A DNA stretch of 64,000 nucleotides from an uncultured Polaribacter sp. (lineage in GTDB: Bacteria > Bacteroidota > Bacteroidia > Flavobacteriales > Flavobacteriaceae): contig CANMHT010000003.1 in NCBI GenBank assembly GCA_947497755.1, positions 62,001 through 126,000 of the forward strand, written 5' to 3'. The notes under the pieces were generated by a model. That model was given only the letters and a program-made list of their open reading frames with translations. It did no database searches and was not told the DNA's origin. This document shows, one piece after another, positions 9,294-19,002 of this stretch. Made by a program: the position numbers and the translations under genes. How positions within the stretch are numbered: position 1 is the first letter of the stretch; every line of letters begins with the position of its first letter.

Positions 9294-9875
9294 TTAAATT
9301 TCAATAAAGTTTTTTAGTAATTGCTCTCCTATTTTTCCGCTCTTTTCTGGATGAAATTGTACTCCATAAAAATTATCTTTGTGCAAAGCTGCTGCATAAT
9401 CCAATCCATAATTTGTAGTTGCAATTTGTTCTTTACAATTAGTAGCATAATAGCTATGAATCAAATACATAAATTCATTTTCTTTGATACCAGTAAACAG
9501 CTTAGATTTTAAATTAAAAACAGTATTCCATCCAATTTGTGGCACCTTTACACTAGTATTAAATTTTTGCACTTTGGTATTAAAAATATCCAATCCTTTT
9601 ACATTGTTTTCTGCTGTTTCCTTACACAAAAGCTGCATTCCTAAACAGATTCCTAAAACGGGTTGTGTTAATGTAGGAATCACAATGTCTAAACCGCTTT
9701 CTTTTAACTTTTTCATGGCAGAACTAGCTTCTCCAACTCCTGGAAAAATCAATTTATCTGCCGATAAGATTTCTTCTTTTACATTTGAAACAACAGCTTC
9801 TACTCCTAATCTTTTAAAAGCAAACTGAATGCTTTTTATATTTCCTGCTCCGTAATCTATAATTACTATCTTCAT
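9294..9875 (-). CDS. hisH: Imidazole glycerol phosphate synthase, glutamine amidotransferase subunit
   Basis: 193 residues, a class I glutamine amidotransferase. The nucleophile Cys is in [12 protein letters not shown] (about residue 80), and the His/Glu of the triad are in [10 protein letters not shown] near the C-terminus. It releases ammonia from glutamine for HisF. It sits between hisB and hisA in the operon, 53 bp after hisB. Confidence 0.96.
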   Translation of the reverse strand: MKIVIIDYGAGNIKSIQFAFKRLGVEAVVSNVKEEILSADKLIFPGVGEASSAMKKLKESGLDIVIPTLTQPVLGICLGMQLLCKETAENNVKGLDIFNTKVQKFNTSVKVPQIGWNTVFNLKSKLFTGIKENEFMYLIHSYYATNCKEQIATTNYGLDYAAALHKDNFYGVQFHPEKSGKIGEQLLKNFIEI

Positions 9876-9928
9876 CTTTTATTCTTTATTTTGATGACTG
9901 TATTCTTACAATTTGTAACTCTTACTAA

Positions 9929-11038
9929 CTAAAGAGTTCCTTTTGTTGATGGTAAAATCATTTTTTCTGTATCTCTTTTAACAGCTGCTTTTATTGCTTT
10001 TGCAAAAGCTTTAAAGATGGCTTCTATTTTGTGGTGTTCGTTTTTCCCTTCAGCTTTAATATTCAAATTACATTTAGCGCCATCGGTAAACGATTTAAAA
10101 AAGTGTTCAAACATTTCTGTAGGCATTTTCCCAATCATTTCTCTTTTAAAGTCTGCTTCCCAAACCAGCCAATTTCTACCACCAAAATCAATAGCTACAT
10201 GCGCTAAACAATCATCCATAGGCAAACAGAAACCATAGCGTTCCATACCTAGTTTGTTTGTAAGTGCTTTATTAAAAACTTCACCTAAAGCAATGGCTGT
10301 ATCTTCAATTGTATGATGTTCATCTACTTCTAAATCACCTTGAACTTTGATATTTACATCTATTTGTCCATGGCGAGCAATCTGATCTAACATATGATCA
10401 AAAAAAGCAATTCCGGTATCAATAGTACTTTTACCAGTTCCATCTAGGTTTAAGTCTATTTTAATTTGTGTTTCATTGGTATTTCTTTCAATGCTTGCAG
10501 TTCTTTCTTTGAGTTTTAAAAATTCATAAATTCTTTTCCAACTATTCGTTTTTAAAACTTGAGTCGTATTTTTATAATTCAATTCCTCAGATGAACTGAT
10601 TAAAATTCCTTTTGCCTTTAAGTTTTCTGCTAACTCAATATCCGTAAGTCGATCTCCAATAACAAAAGAATTTTCTAAATCGTAATTCCCATTTAAATAT
10701 GTGGTTAACAAACCTGTTCTTGGTTTTCTGCTGGGCGAATTCTCTTCTGGGAACGAACTATCTATAAGCACTTCTTTAAACACTATATCTTCGTTCTTAA
10801 AGGCTTGAATGATTTTATTTTGTGCTGGCCAAAAAGTTTCAGAAGGAAAAGAAATTGTCCCCAAACCATCTTGATTTGTCACCATAATCAATTCAAAATC
10901 TAATTCTTCAGCTATTTTACTCAACCAACGAAATACTCCAGGATAAAACTCTAGTTTTTCCAAGCTATCTAATTGATAATCTATTGGAGGTTCAATTACC
11001 AAAGTGCCGTCTCTATCTATAAATAATACTTTTTTCAT
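9929..11038 (-). CDS. hisB: Histidinol-phosphatase / imidazoleglycerol-phosphate dehydratase
   Basis: 369 residues, bifunctional. The N-terminal HAD phosphatase (about 1-165) opens with the DxDGT motif (FIDRDGTLV, Asp 8 and 10). The C-terminal dehydratase (about 175-369) carries the two metal-binding patterns [13 protein letters not shown] ... [11 protein letters not shown] and FEHFFKSF ... [13 protein letters not shown]. It catalyses two non-adjacent steps, dehydration of imidazole glycerol phosphate and dephosphorylation of histidinol phosphate. It follows hisC by 15 bp. Confidence 0.96.
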   Translation of the reverse strand: MKKVLFIDRDGTLVIEPPIDYQLDSLEKLEFYPGVFRWLSKIAEELDFELIMVTNQDGLGTISFPSETFWPAQNKIIQAFKNEDIVFKEVLIDSSFPEENSPSRKPRTGLLTTYLNGNYDLENSFVIGDRLTDIELAENLKAKGILISSSEELNYKNTTQVLKTNSWKRIYEFLKLKERTASIERNTNETQIKIDLNLDGTGKSTIDTGIAFFDHMLDQIARHGQIDVNIKVQGDLEVDEHHTIEDTAIALGEVFNKALTNKLGMERYGFCLPMDDCLAHVAIDFGGRNWLVWEADFKREMIGKMPTEMFEHFFKSFTDGAKCNLNIKAEGKNEHHKIEAIFKAFAKAIKAAVKRDTEKMILPSTKGTL

Positions 11039-11053
11039 TTTTAAGTTTTGTTT

Positions 11054-12097
11054 TTAGTTGCTTGCTATTCTTTTAAATACTGTGATCAATACCTGATTCT
11101 CTTTTGGTGTACCAATACTTATTCGTAGGCAATTCTTACACAAAGGTTGATTGGTTCTATTTCTAACTACAATTTGATTTTTTATCAATTGACCATATCT
11201 TTTATTGGCATCATCTACTTTAATCAGTAAAAAATTAGCATCAGAATCATATATCTTCTCTACAAAAGGAATCTTTTTTAATGCCATAGCTAATCGTTTT
11301 CTTTCAGATTTTATTTTTTTAATTTGATCTGTTACTTTTTCTATATCGTTCAATTGAAATAATGCTTTTTGCTGAGTTAATTTATTGATATTATATGGAG
11401 GTTTGATACTATTTAATACCTGAATAATTTCTTTAGAAGCATAGCAAACACCTAGCCTAATACCTGCTAAACCATAAGCTTTAGAGAGTGTTTGTGTAAT
11501 AATTAAGTTAGGAAATTCTTCTAGTCGTTGCAACCAACTTTCTTCTTTTGAAAAATCTATATAAGCCTCATCTATTACCACAATTCCATTAAACTGTTTC
11601 AATAATTTCTCTACTTCTTTTTTAGCAAAACTATTTCCTGTTGGATTATTTGGAGAACATAAAAACAGTATCTTACTTTCTTTTGTAGCAGCCAACAAAA
11701 TAGTTTGTGTTTTAGGTTGAAAACCTACTGTTAACTGTACTTCTTTTATACCAACTGCATTAATGTTTGCTAATACTTTATACATTCCATAAGTTGGAGG
11801 TAAAATGATAATCTCATCTTTATTTGGTTCACAAAATGCTCTAAAAATTAAATCCAATACTTCATCACTCCCATTTCCCAACAATATGCTTTGTTCTGAA
11901 ATGTTTTTAATCTTAGAAAGCGTTTCTTTTACTGCTTTTTGTTGTGGATCTGGATACCGATTTAAACCATTTGTAAACGGATTTTCATTGGCATCTAAAA
12001 AACACATATTGGCAGTAGTTTCTGTATATTCATCTCTTGCAGATGAATAAGATTCTATGTTTCTAATGTTTTCTCTAACTAATTCTTTAATATTCAT
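11054..12097 (-). CDS. hisC: Histidinol-phosphate aminotransferase
   Basis: 347 residues, a class I/II fold aminotransferase. The PLP lysine is in TQTLSKAYGLAGIRLG (about residue 207), with LGNGSDEVLDLI, SPNNPTGN and VIDEAYIDF forming the cofactor pocket. It transfers an amino group from glutamate to imidazole acetol phosphate. It lies 18 bp after hisD in the operon. Confidence 0.95.
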   Translation of the reverse strand: MNIKELVRENIRNIESYSSARDEYTETTANMCFLDANENPFTNGLNRYPDPQQKAVKETLSKIKNISEQSILLGNGSDEVLDLIFRAFCEPNKDEIIILPPTYGMYKVLANINAVGIKEVQLTVGFQPKTQTILLAATKESKILFLCSPNNPTGNSFAKKEVEKLLKQFNGIVVIDEAYIDFSKEESWLQRLEEFPNLIITQTLSKAYGLAGIRLGVCYASKEIIQVLNSIKPPYNINKLTQQKALFQLNDIEKVTDQIKKIKSERKRLAMALKKIPFVEKIYDSDANFLLIKVDDANKRYGQLIKNQIVVRNRTNQPLCKNCLRISIGTPKENQVLITVFKRIASN

Positions 12098-12115
12098 AAT
12101 AGTAGTAGAAAAATG

Positions 12116-13402
12116 TTATTTATTAATTTCTTTTAATCGTAATGAAACGGCATTTTTATGAGCAAATAGGCCTTCTGCATCTGCCATTATCTCTATAGAT
12201 TTTCCAATATTTTGTATGCCTTCTTTTGATATTTTCTGAAAAGTGATGCTCTTGTAAAAACTATCTAGATTTACGCCAGAATATACTTTTGAATACCCAT
12301 TTGTTGGTAATGTATGATTGGTTCCAGAAGCATAATCTCCTGCACTTTCTGGAGTATAATCTCCAATAAAAACAGATCCTGCGTTTTCTACATTTTCAAC
12401 AAAAAAATCTTCTTTTTCTGCACAAATAATAAAATGCTCTGGCCCATATTCATTGATTAACTCTAATGCTGTTTTATCATTATCTACATAAATAAATCTA
12501 GAGTTTTCTATGGCTTTTTTAGCAATTGCTTTTCTGGGCAATACTGCTAATTGCTGTTCAATTTCTTGCTGTACTAATTCTAACATCTTTATTGATGTAG
12601 TAACCAATAATACTTGACTATCAATACCGTGTTCTGCCTGACTTAATAAATCTGAAGCTACAAATGATGCATTTGCTGTCTTGTCTGCAAATACTAACAA
12701 TTCACTTGGTCCAGCTGGCATATCTATTGCAACTCCATATTTTGTTGCTATTTGTTTAGCTACGGTTACATATTGATTTCCTGGTCCAAAAATTTTAGAA
12801 ACTTTTGGAATACTATCAGTTCCAAAAGTCATTGCTGCAATGGCTTGAATACCTCCTACTTTATAAATCTTTGTAATGCCACACAAACTTGCCGTATATA
12901 AAATAGTTGGATTTATAGTACCATTCTCATCTGGTGGAGAACATAAAATAATTTCTTTACAACCTGCTATTTGAGCCGGTATTGCTAACATTAAAACAGT
13001 AGAAAACAATGGAGCTGTACCTCCAGGAATATACAATCCAACCGAAGAAATAGGTCTTTTTTCTTGCCAACAAGTTACTCCGTTTGTAGTTTCTACTATC
13101 ACAGGTGTTGTTTGTTGCGCTTTGTGAAATTTCTCAATATTCGACTTTGCCAAATCTATAGCTTCTTTTAATTCTTTTGAAACCAATGCTGAAGCCTCTT
13201 CAACTTCTTTTGTGGCAACCCAACAATTGTCTAATCTTACTTTATCAAACTGTTGTGTAAACTTTGTAACTGCAGCATCTCCCTCTTTTTTTACTGCTTC
13301 AAAAACTTCAGAAACTACTGTTTCAATATCACTAACTGTTTGTGTTGGTCTTTGTAAAATTTGTTCCCAACTTGTTCTTTTCGGATTTTTTACAATATTC
13401 AT
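12116..13402 (-). CDS. hisD: Histidinol dehydrogenase
   Basis: 428 residues from the ATG at 13400-13402 (MNIVKNPKRTSW). An upstream in-frame TTG at 13423 is less likely. The family signature around the active site, DLLSQAEHGIDSQVLL with the catalytic His, and FGPGNQYVTVAK and PAGPSELLVFADK, are intact. This zinc enzyme oxidises histidinol to histidine in two NAD-dependent steps, the last reactions of the pathway. It is the second gene of the operon, 33 bp after hisG. Confidence 0.95.
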   Translation of the reverse strand: MNIVKNPKRTSWEQILQRPTQTVSDIETVVSEVFEAVKKEGDAAVTKFTQQFDKVRLDNCWVATKEVEEASALVSKELKEAIDLAKSNIEKFHKAQQTTPVIVETTNGVTCWQEKRPISSVGLYIPGGTAPLFSTVLMLAIPAQIAGCKEIILCSPPDENGTINPTILYTASLCGITKIYKVGGIQAIAAMTFGTDSIPKVSKIFGPGNQYVTVAKQIATKYGVAIDMPAGPSELLVFADKTANASFVASDLLSQAEHGIDSQVLLVTTSIKMLELVQQEIEQQLAVLPRKAIAKKAIENSRFIYVDNDKTALELINEYGPEHFIICAEKEDFFVENVENAGSVFIGDYTPESAGDYASGTNHTLPTNGYSKVYSGVNLDSFYKSITFQKISKEGIQNIGKSIEIMADAEGLFAHKNAVSLRLKEINK

Positions 13403-13435
13403 TTTCTCTTTTTTTATTCTCAAATTTTACAAGTA

Positions 13436-14293
13436 TTACAATACCATTTTCTCTATTGGACATACCAAAATACCTTCTGCTCCTTTTAATTTTAGCTCAT
13501 CAATAATTTCCCAAAACTGATTTTTACTAATTACAGAATGTACAGAACTCCAACCTTCTTCTGCCAATGGTAAAACAGTAGGGCTTTTCATTCCTGGCAA
13601 TACATTTATAATATCTTGCAATTTGTTATTCGGTGCATTTAACAATACATATTTCGAATTTCTTCCTTTTAAAACCGCCTGTAATCTAAATTGAAGTTTG
13701 TCTAATATTTCTTTGTTTTTTGCTGGAATTAATGGAGAAACTGCTAATACTGCTTCGGATTTTAATAAAACTTCTACTTCTTTTAAATTGTTTTTAAACA
13801 AAGTAGATCCACTAGAAACGATATCACAAATACCATCAGCTAAACCAATATTTGGTGCTATTTCTACCGAACCATTAATAATGTGAATCTGAGTATCAAT
13901 TCCTTTATCTAATAAGTATTTTTTTACGGTATTAGGATATGAAGTAGCAATTTGTTTTTGATTAAAATAGTTGATTCCATCATACTTTTCTCCTTTCGGA
14001 ATTGCTAATGAAACTTTACATTTAGAAAATCCTAGTTTTTCTACAATACCGATGTCTTCTCCTTTTTCTATCAAAACATTTTCACCGATAATAGCAATAT
14101 CTACCACACCATCTCTTAAATACTGTGGAATGTCCCCGTTGCGTAAATAAAATACTTCCAACGGAAAGTTGCTGGCATTTGCTTTTAACTGATCTTTTCC
14201 ATTATCAATGGAAATACCGCAGTCTTTTAAAATTTCTAAGGAGTCTTTGTTTAGTCTTCCTGATTTTTGAATGGCAATTCTTAATTTACTCAT
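13436..14293 (-). CDS. hisG: ATP phosphoribosyltransferase (long form)
   Basis: 285 residues, the long HisG form. Two catalytic lobes (about 1-205, with YLRNGDIPQYLRDGVVDIAIIG and DGICDIVSSGSTL) are followed by the C-terminal regulatory domain (about 210-285, with NAPNNKLQDIINVLPGMKSPTVLPL). It joins ATP and PRPP, the committed step of histidine synthesis. The regulatory domain implies feedback inhibition by histidine and no need for HisZ. It is the first gene of the operon, behind the leader peptide and attenuator at 14344-14460. Confidence 0.96.
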   Translation of the reverse strand: MSKLRIAIQKSGRLNKDSLEILKDCGISIDNGKDQLKANASNFPLEVFYLRNGDIPQYLRDGVVDIAIIGENVLIEKGEDIGIVEKLGFSKCKVSLAIPKGEKYDGINYFNQKQIATSYPNTVKKYLLDKGIDTQIHIINGSVEIAPNIGLADGICDIVSSGSTLFKNNLKEVEVLLKSEAVLAVSPLIPAKNKEILDKLQFRLQAVLKGRNSKYVLLNAPNNKLQDIINVLPGMKSPTVLPLAEEGWSSVHSVISKNQFWEIIDELKLKGAEGILVCPIEKMVL

Positions 14294-14343
14294 GTTTTAG
14301 TTAAAATGTTTGAGTAAACCAATAGGAAATTCATGACAAGAAA

Positions 14344-14372
14344 AAACCCGTTTGATTTACTCAAACGGGTTT
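14344..14372 (-). terminator. his operon attenuator (intrinsic terminator)
   Basis: On the minus strand a 12-bp perfect stem, AAACCCGTTTGA / TCAAACGGGTTT with a 5-base loop, is followed by a run of six T. It lies 31 bp after the stop of the histidine-rich leader peptide and about 50 bp before hisG. A terminator between a His-rich leader and hisG is the classical layout for transcription attenuation. The sequence TTTACTCAAAC at 14310-14320 (minus) is complementary to the end of the upstream arm plus loop. It lies past the terminator, so it cannot be the antiterminator. Confidence 0.85.
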
Positions 14373-14403
14373 AAAATATATCTTGTTTTTATTCAATACA
14401 TTT

Positions 14404-14460
14404 TCAGCTCGCCTGAGTGCAAGTATGAAAATGATGATGATGATTTTGAATAAAACTCAT
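14404..14460 (-). CDS. hisL: his operon leader peptide
   Basis: A 18-residue open frame, MSFIQNHHHHFHTCTQAS, with five His in six codons, all CAT. It starts at the ATG at 14458-14460, ends in TGA at 14404-14406, and is followed by the intrinsic terminator. Ribosome stalling on the His codons when charged tRNA-His is scarce would favour readthrough into hisG. The leader is seen directly; the mechanism is inferred from enterobacterial his attenuation. The competing antiterminator fold was not resolved by eye. Confidence 0.85.
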   Translation of the reverse strand: MSFIQNHHHHFHTCTQAS

Positions 14461-14477
14461 GTCTTTGTTTTTGATGC

Positions 14478-14491
14478 CACAAATATTTGTG
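14478..14491. promoter_or_regulatory. Perfect 14-bp palindrome upstream of the his leader
   Basis: CACAAATATTTGTG, a perfect inverted repeat 17 bp upstream of the leader ATG. On the minus strand its AATATTTG half is one base off a TAnnTTTG -7 box, so it may be both the core promoter and an operator. No cognate regulator is in view. Confidence 0.4.
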
Positions 14492-14587
14492 ATTATTTTT
14501 TAATTATCCTAATCATTTTTAAATAAAAACAATTTCTTAACAAATAGTAGTCTTTTGTTACATTCTAAACTTTTCGATTTCAAACAA

Positions 14588-15736
14588 CTACAATAAAGTT
14601 TCTAAGTAATGATTTTCTATCTGATAGGCTTCTTTTATACCTTCTATCTTATTTGACACTTTAGAAACATCTACCTTTTTAGAAGATTTTGTGCCTACCA
14701 ACATTACATTTTTACGTGTATGCTCGTTACTAATAAATTCAAAAACTTTGGTGTTGTAATTGTATTTTTCTAGAATCAATGCTCTGATGGTATCCGTAAC
14801 CATTTCAAATTGTCGCTCTTTAAAAATTCCATATTTTAATAACGGACTTTCCTGCTCTTTTCCTTTTACTTGCTGACGAATTTGCTTATGACAACATGGT
14901 GCGCAAATAATTAATGAAGCTTTTGCTGATAACCCTTTATAAATTGCATCATCTGTAGCGGTATCACAAGCATGTAAAGCGATTAAAATATCTATCTTAT
15001 TATTGTCATAATCTTGAATAGGTTGTGCTACAAAAGATAAGTTTTTAAAAGCTGATTTCGCAGCAATATCATTGCAGTAATTCACCAAACCTTCGCGTAA
15101 TTCAATTCCAGTTACTGTTGCATTGTATTTTTTCTGATTTACTAAATAATCATACAAGGCAAACGTTAAATATCCTTTACCAGAACCCATATCAACAATA
15201 TTGATTTTTTGAGGTAATTTGGTTGATTTCAACAAACCTTCAATAATCTCTAAATACTTATTAATTTGGCGATATTTATCAGCCATTTTATGAATAACTT
15301 TTCCGTTTTTGTCAGTAATACCAAGGTGTTGTAAATAATTTCCTGATGCGATTCTATCTTTAGGTTTATCATGAGAATCTGGTAACTTGTTTTGAAAACT
15401 AGGTGCATTTTTTTTATAAGAAACTTTCTTCTTTTTAGATACAAATACTAATAAGTCATTTTCTAAAGTAAATAAAGTTGCTGCTCTAAAATTTTCTAAA
15501 AGCAATGTTTCCAACTCTGCAATTGCTTCTGAAACAGTATAATTTTTTACTTTATCATTGGTTGTATAACGATAGGTAAATTGGAATTTTTCTTCGTCTT
15601 TTATTTTTATCAATCGTACATAAACATTGGGTAATCCATCACTTTTTCTAATGGGTTTGCTTAAGGTAAGTTTTACAAAATTTTGAGAAGATAAACTTTG
15701 ATGCAACGCATCCTTCAATTGTTGAAAATCATTCAT
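14588..15736 (-). CDS. SAM-dependent methyltransferase (Methyltransf_32-like)
   Basis: 382 residues. The N-terminal third is a family-specific domain of unknown role. A class I Rossmann methyltransferase follows, with motif I IVDMGSGKGYLTFALYDYL (about 183-201), ALHACDTATDDAIYKG, and a Cys-containing APCCHKQIRQQ motif typical of the Methyltransf_32 group. The substrate is not known; some relatives act on RNA. A TATTTTTG box (15741-15748) ends four bases before the ATG, suggesting a leaderless transcript. Confidence 0.8.
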   Translation of the reverse strand: MNDFQQLKDALHQSLSSQNFVKLTLSKPIRKSDGLPNVYVRLIKIKDEEKFQFTYRYTTNDKVKNYTVSEAIAELETLLLENFRAATLFTLENDLLVFVSKKKKVSYKKNAPSFQNKLPDSHDKPKDRIASGNYLQHLGITDKNGKVIHKMADKYRQINKYLEIIEGLLKSTKLPQKINIVDMGSGKGYLTFALYDYLVNQKKYNATVTGIELREGLVNYCNDIAAKSAFKNLSFVAQPIQDYDNNKIDILIALHACDTATDDAIYKGLSAKASLIICAPCCHKQIRQQVKGKEQESPLLKYGIFKERQFEMVTDTIRALILEKYNYNTKVFEFISNEHTRKNVMLVGTKSSKKVDVSKVSNKIEGIKEAYQIENHYLETLL

Positions 15737-15740
15737 GCTA

Positions 15741-15748
15741 CAAAAATA
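15741..15748 (-). promoter_or_regulatory. -7 box of the methyltransferase gene (leaderless type)
   Basis: TATTTTTG on the minus strand fits the Bacteroidota TAnnTTTG consensus. Only four bases separate it from the ATG, so transcription would start at or next to the start codon. No clear -33 TTTG was found. Confidence 0.5.
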
Positions 15749-15901
15749 AACAAGATTATTGGAATGATGTTTATTCCTTTCGTTTTTGATTTGTTAGACC
15801 TTCAATTTTCTAGCCTTTTGACTTTTAAATTATTAATTACAAACCAACCTCCATTTTATACATTAATTCATTATTTATTTTCCTTTGTTTAATTGTTGTA
15901 G

Positions 15902-15909
15902 TAATTTTG
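15902..15909 (+). promoter_or_regulatory. -7 box of ttcA (leaderless type)
   Basis: TAATTTTG matches TAnnTTTG and ends four bases before the ttcA ATG at 15914. A TTTG at 15884-15887 is only 14 bp upstream, short for a -33 element. The layout predicts an mRNA with almost no 5' leader. Confidence 0.5.
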
Positions 15910-15913
15910 CGCT

Positions 15914-16711
15914 ATGGAAAACACAAAGCAAGTCACAAAAAAATTACAACGCGCTACAGCAGAAGCTATCAGTCAATTTTCTATGATTGAAGAAGGTGAT
16001 AAAATCATGGCTTGTTTGTCTGGAGGAAAAGACAGTTATACCATGTTACAAATGCTATTGCATTTTCAGAAAGTAGCTCCAATTTCTTTTGAGGTGATTG
16101 CTGTAAATTTAGATCAAAAACAACCTGGTTTTCCAGAAGAAGTATTACCAAATTACTTAGAAAACTTAGCTATTCCCTATAAAATTGTAGAAAAAAACAC
16201 TTATAAAGTGGTGATGGAGAAAACTCCAGAAGGCAAAACTACTTGTAGTTTGTGTTCTCGTTTACGTAGAGGAACGCTGTACGAAGCCGCCAAAGATTTG
16301 GGCTGTAATAAATTGGCTTTAGGGCATCATAGCAACGATATTTTAGAAACTTTTTTCTTAAATCTATTCTTTTCTGGAAAGCTAGAAACCATGCCTCCAA
16401 AATTTAAAAATGATGCAGGTGATTTGGTTATTTTAAGACCTTTGGCTTTTTGTAAAGAAGCAGACATTGAACAATATTCTGAAGCTATGGATTTTCCCAT
16501 AATCCCATGTAATTTATGTGGTTCACAAGAAAACCTACAACGTAAAAAAATAAAACAGTTAATGGCAGAATGGGAAACAGAATTTCCTAATAGAAATGCC
16601 ATCATGATGAATGCTTTGCAAAATGTTTTTCCTTCTCATTTACTTGATCACAACTTATATGATTTTAAAGAATTAGAAGATAAAATTAGTACATTAGATT
16701 TACAAGTGTAA
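15914..16711 (+). CDS. ttcA: tRNA 2-thiocytidine(32) synthetase TtcA
   Basis: 265 residues. It has the PP-loop ATP pyrophosphatase motif SGGKDSYTM (Ser 36 to Met 44), then [10 protein letters not shown] and [12 protein letters not shown], the paired Cys motifs that bind the iron-sulfur cluster in TtcA, and [19 protein letters not shown]. It activates C32 of certain tRNAs by adenylation and adds sulfur. It is a single gene with its own promoter and shares a two-way terminator with the convergent typA gene. Confidence 0.9.
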   Translation: MENTKQVTKKLQRATAEAISQFSMIEEGDKIMACLSGGKDSYTMLQMLLHFQKVAPISFEVIAVNLDQKQPGFPEEVLPNYLENLAIPYKIVEKNTYKVVMEKTPEGKTTCSLCSRLRRGTLYEAAKDLGCNKLALGHHSNDILETFFLNLFFSGKLETMPPKFKNDAGDLVILRPLAFCKEADIEQYSEAMDFPIIPCNLCGSQENLQRKKIKQLMAEWETEFPNRNAIMMNALQNVFPSHLLDHNLYDFKELEDKISTLDLQV

Positions 16712-16734
16712 TACGTATATTAAGATTATAAAAA

Positions 16735-16760
16735 AAAGCTCAAGAAAATTCTTGAGCTTT
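16735..16760. terminator. Bidirectional intrinsic terminator between ttcA and typA
   Basis: A perfect 10-bp stem, AAAGCTCAAG / CTTGAGCTTT, with a 6-base loop, A-rich before and T-rich after. It therefore works on both strands, ending ttcA (+) and typA (-). Confidence 0.88.
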
Positions 16761-16811
16761 TTTTGTATTTAATTTATTGAGATTTCTCGGCTATGCTCGA
16801 AATAACATCTT

Positions 16812-18584
16812 TTATTTTACAAAATTAATCTTACGCATACGTAAGCTTTCTGGAGTTACTTCTAAGTACTCATCTACTCTAATATACTCCATACATTCTT
16901 CTAAAGAAAAATCTACTTTTGGAGCAATTTTAACTCCATCATCAGAACCAGAAGCACGTACGTTTGTTAATTTCTTTCCTTTAATTAAGTTCACAGCCAT
17001 ATCTTCTTGCTTAGAGTTTTCTCCAACTACCTGACCTTTATATATATCTTGGTTAGGATCAATAAAGAAACGCCCTCTATCTTGTAATCTATCAATAGCA
17101 TAAGCTGTAGCTTTTCCTGTTTCAGAAGAAACAATAGCTCCTTTTAAATCTTCAGTAAAGTCTCCTTTATAAGGACCATACTCACTAAATCTATGATTGA
17201 TAATTGCTTGTCCAGCTGTAGCTGTTAAAATTTTATTACGTAAACCAATCAAACCTCTAGACGGAATCGAAAATTCTAAATGTTGTAAATCTCCTTTTGG
17301 CTCCATAATTAATAAGTCTCCTTTACGCAAAGACACTAAATTAATCGCTTTAGAAGCAACATCTTCTGGCACATCAATAGATAAGGTTTCCATCGGCTCA
17401 TGTTTCTTACCATCAATCTCTTTTAAGATTACTTGCGGTCTTCCTACCTGTAACTCATAACCTTCTCTACGCATTGTTTCTATTAGTACAGATAAGTGTA
17501 ATACTCCACGTCCAAATACATTAAACTTATCTTCTGTATCAGTTTCATCTACACGTAATGCCAAGTTTTTCTCCATTTCTTTGAATAAACGATCACGTAA
17601 ATGACGCGAAGTCACAAACTTTCCTTCTTTTCCAAAGAATGGTGAATTGTTAATGGTAAATAACATACTCATTGTTGGCTGATCTACCTCAATTCTTGGC
17701 AATGCTTCTGGACTTTCTAAGTCGGCAATAGTATCTCCAATTTCGAAACCTTCAATACCAGTAATTGCACAAATATCTCCAGAACGAACTTTAGAAACTT
17801 TTGCTTTCCCCATTCCTTCAAAAACATGCAATTCCTTAATACGCACTTTTTTAGTAGTACCATCAGCTTTACACAACATGTAATCTTTATTCTCTTCTAA
17901 ATCTCCTCTAAATACACGTCCAATAGCAATTCTTCCTGTAAATGAAGAAAAGTCTAATGAGGTAATTTGCATTTGTGGAGTTCCTGTTCTGTAAGGCGCC
18001 TCTGGAATTGTTTCAATTACTGCATCTAATAACGGAATAATATCAGTTGTTGGCTCTTGCCAATCTGTACTCATCCAACCATTTTTAGCAGAACCATAAA
18101 TTGTTGTAAAGTCTAACTGCTCTTCAGTAGCTTCTAAAGCAAACATTAAATCGAACACTTTTTCATGTACTAAATCTGGTGTACAATTTTCTTTATCTAC
18201 TTTATTTACAACTACAATTGGAGTCAACCCTAATTCAATTGCTTTTCCTAATACAAAACGTGTTTGTGGCATTGGTCCTTCAAAAGCATCAACCAATAAT
18301 AATACTCCATCTGCCATTTTTAATACACGTTCTACTTCTCCTCCAAAATCGGCGTGACCTGGTGTATCAATTACATTAATTTTTACATCTTTATAATTAA
18401 CAGAAACATTTTTAGAAAGAATGGTAATTCCTCTTTCACGTTCTAAGTCATTATTATCTAATAACAAATCTGTACGTTCCTTACGATCATCTAAGATTTT
18501 TGCTTGATCTATAATCTTATCTACTAAGGTAGTTTTACCGTGGTCTACGTGCGCTATAATAGCGATATTTCTAATTGATTGCAT
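16812..18584 (-). CDS. typA: Ribosome-associated GTPase TypA/BipA
   Basis: 590 residues. The translation-factor GTPase domain has all G motifs (AHVDHGKTTLVD, the DERERGIT-type switch, DTPGHADFGG, NKVDK), then a beta-barrel domain, an EF-G-like domain, and the BipA-specific C-terminus. It acts on the ribosome, aiding 50S assembly and stress or cold growth. It has its own promoter: TACTTTTG at 18605-18612 on the minus strand, 20 bp before the ATG. Its 3' end shares the terminator with ttcA. Confidence 0.95.
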   Translation of the reverse strand: MQSIRNIAIIAHVDHGKTTLVDKIIDQAKILDDRKERTDLLLDNNDLERERGITILSKNVSVNYKDVKINVIDTPGHADFGGEVERVLKMADGVLLLVDAFEGPMPQTRFVLGKAIELGLTPIVVVNKVDKENCTPDLVHEKVFDLMFALEATEEQLDFTTIYGSAKNGWMSTDWQEPTTDIIPLLDAVIETIPEAPYRTGTPQMQITSLDFSSFTGRIAIGRVFRGDLEENKDYMLCKADGTTKKVRIKELHVFEGMGKAKVSKVRSGDICAITGIEGFEIGDTIADLESPEALPRIEVDQPTMSMLFTINNSPFFGKEGKFVTSRHLRDRLFKEMEKNLALRVDETDTEDKFNVFGRGVLHLSVLIETMRREGYELQVGRPQVILKEIDGKKHEPMETLSIDVPEDVASKAINLVSLRKGDLLIMEPKGDLQHLEFSIPSRGLIGLRNKILTATAGQAIINHRFSEYGPYKGDFTEDLKGAIVSSETGKATAYAIDRLQDRGRFFIDPNQDIYKGQVVGENSKQEDMAVNLIKGKKLTNVRASGSDDGVKIAPKVDFSLEECMEYIRVDEYLEVTPESLRMRKINFVK

Positions 18585-18604
18585 ACGTGCTTATTTTGGA
18601 GCTG

Positions 18605-18612
18605 CAAAAGTA
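18605..18612 (-). promoter_or_regulatory. -7 box of typA
   Basis: TACTTTTG on the minus strand matches TAnnTTTG, 20 bp before the typA ATG. No convincing -33 TTTG is seen at the usual distance. Confidence 0.5.
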
Positions 18613-18681
18613 GTGTTTTATTCTTAAATAAAATGGGTTATTATTTTTGAATTTTAATTTCACAAATTATGAGTAATTTCT

Positions 18682-19002
18682 TTACTCAATCAATTCATTG
18701 TCCAATTCATTAATAGACCCATCATCTTCTTGAAAAGCACTTGGTAAAATATCTGGAATCAGTTTTATTAGCAGGGGTAATAATAAAGCACCGCCAGGTA
18801 ACATGAATACAGCAAATGCAGGAATTCCTTTACAGATATCTAGCAACTGTTCTTTTACCTTGCTTTTTTCTTCTTCGGTTAGCTTTTTATAGGTAGATTT
18901 TTTAAGTAAACTTAATAGTTCTTTACTTTCTTCTAACTCTTTTGCTAAACGCTTTTTATTCTTCTGAATATTTTCTTTTATTTCATCTACAGTAGTACTC
19001 AC
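18682..19002 (-). CDS. Small LETM1-like protein
   Basis: 106 residues from a GTG start (19000-19002) that overlaps the proline dehydrogenase stop by one base (TAGTG), so translation is probably coupled. The N-terminal half is a charged coiled-coil-like segment. The C-terminal half, KGIPAFAVFMLPGGALLLPLLIKLIPDILPSAF, contains a hydrophobic stretch matching the conserved core of the LETM1 ribosome-binding domain. Larger LETM1-related proteins exist in Bacteroidota; this one is only the core. Role unknown; the operon with proline dehydrogenase is visible. Confidence 0.7.
   Translation of the reverse strand: MSTTVDEIKENIQKNKKRLAKELEESKELLSLLKKSTYKKLTEEEKSKVKEQLLDICKGIPAFAVFMLPGGALLLPLLIKLIPDILPSAFQEDDGSINELDNELIE

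Noticed and set aside
9484..9828. Open frame of 114 codons opposite hisH
   Set aside because: Antisense to a well-conserved gene with intact catalytic motifs; no family features of its own.
14478..14491. Fourth Crp/Fnr-type site
   Set aside because: CACAAATATTTGTG is a perfect palindrome but lacks the TGA-N6-TCA core shared by the three sites of the NO regulon.
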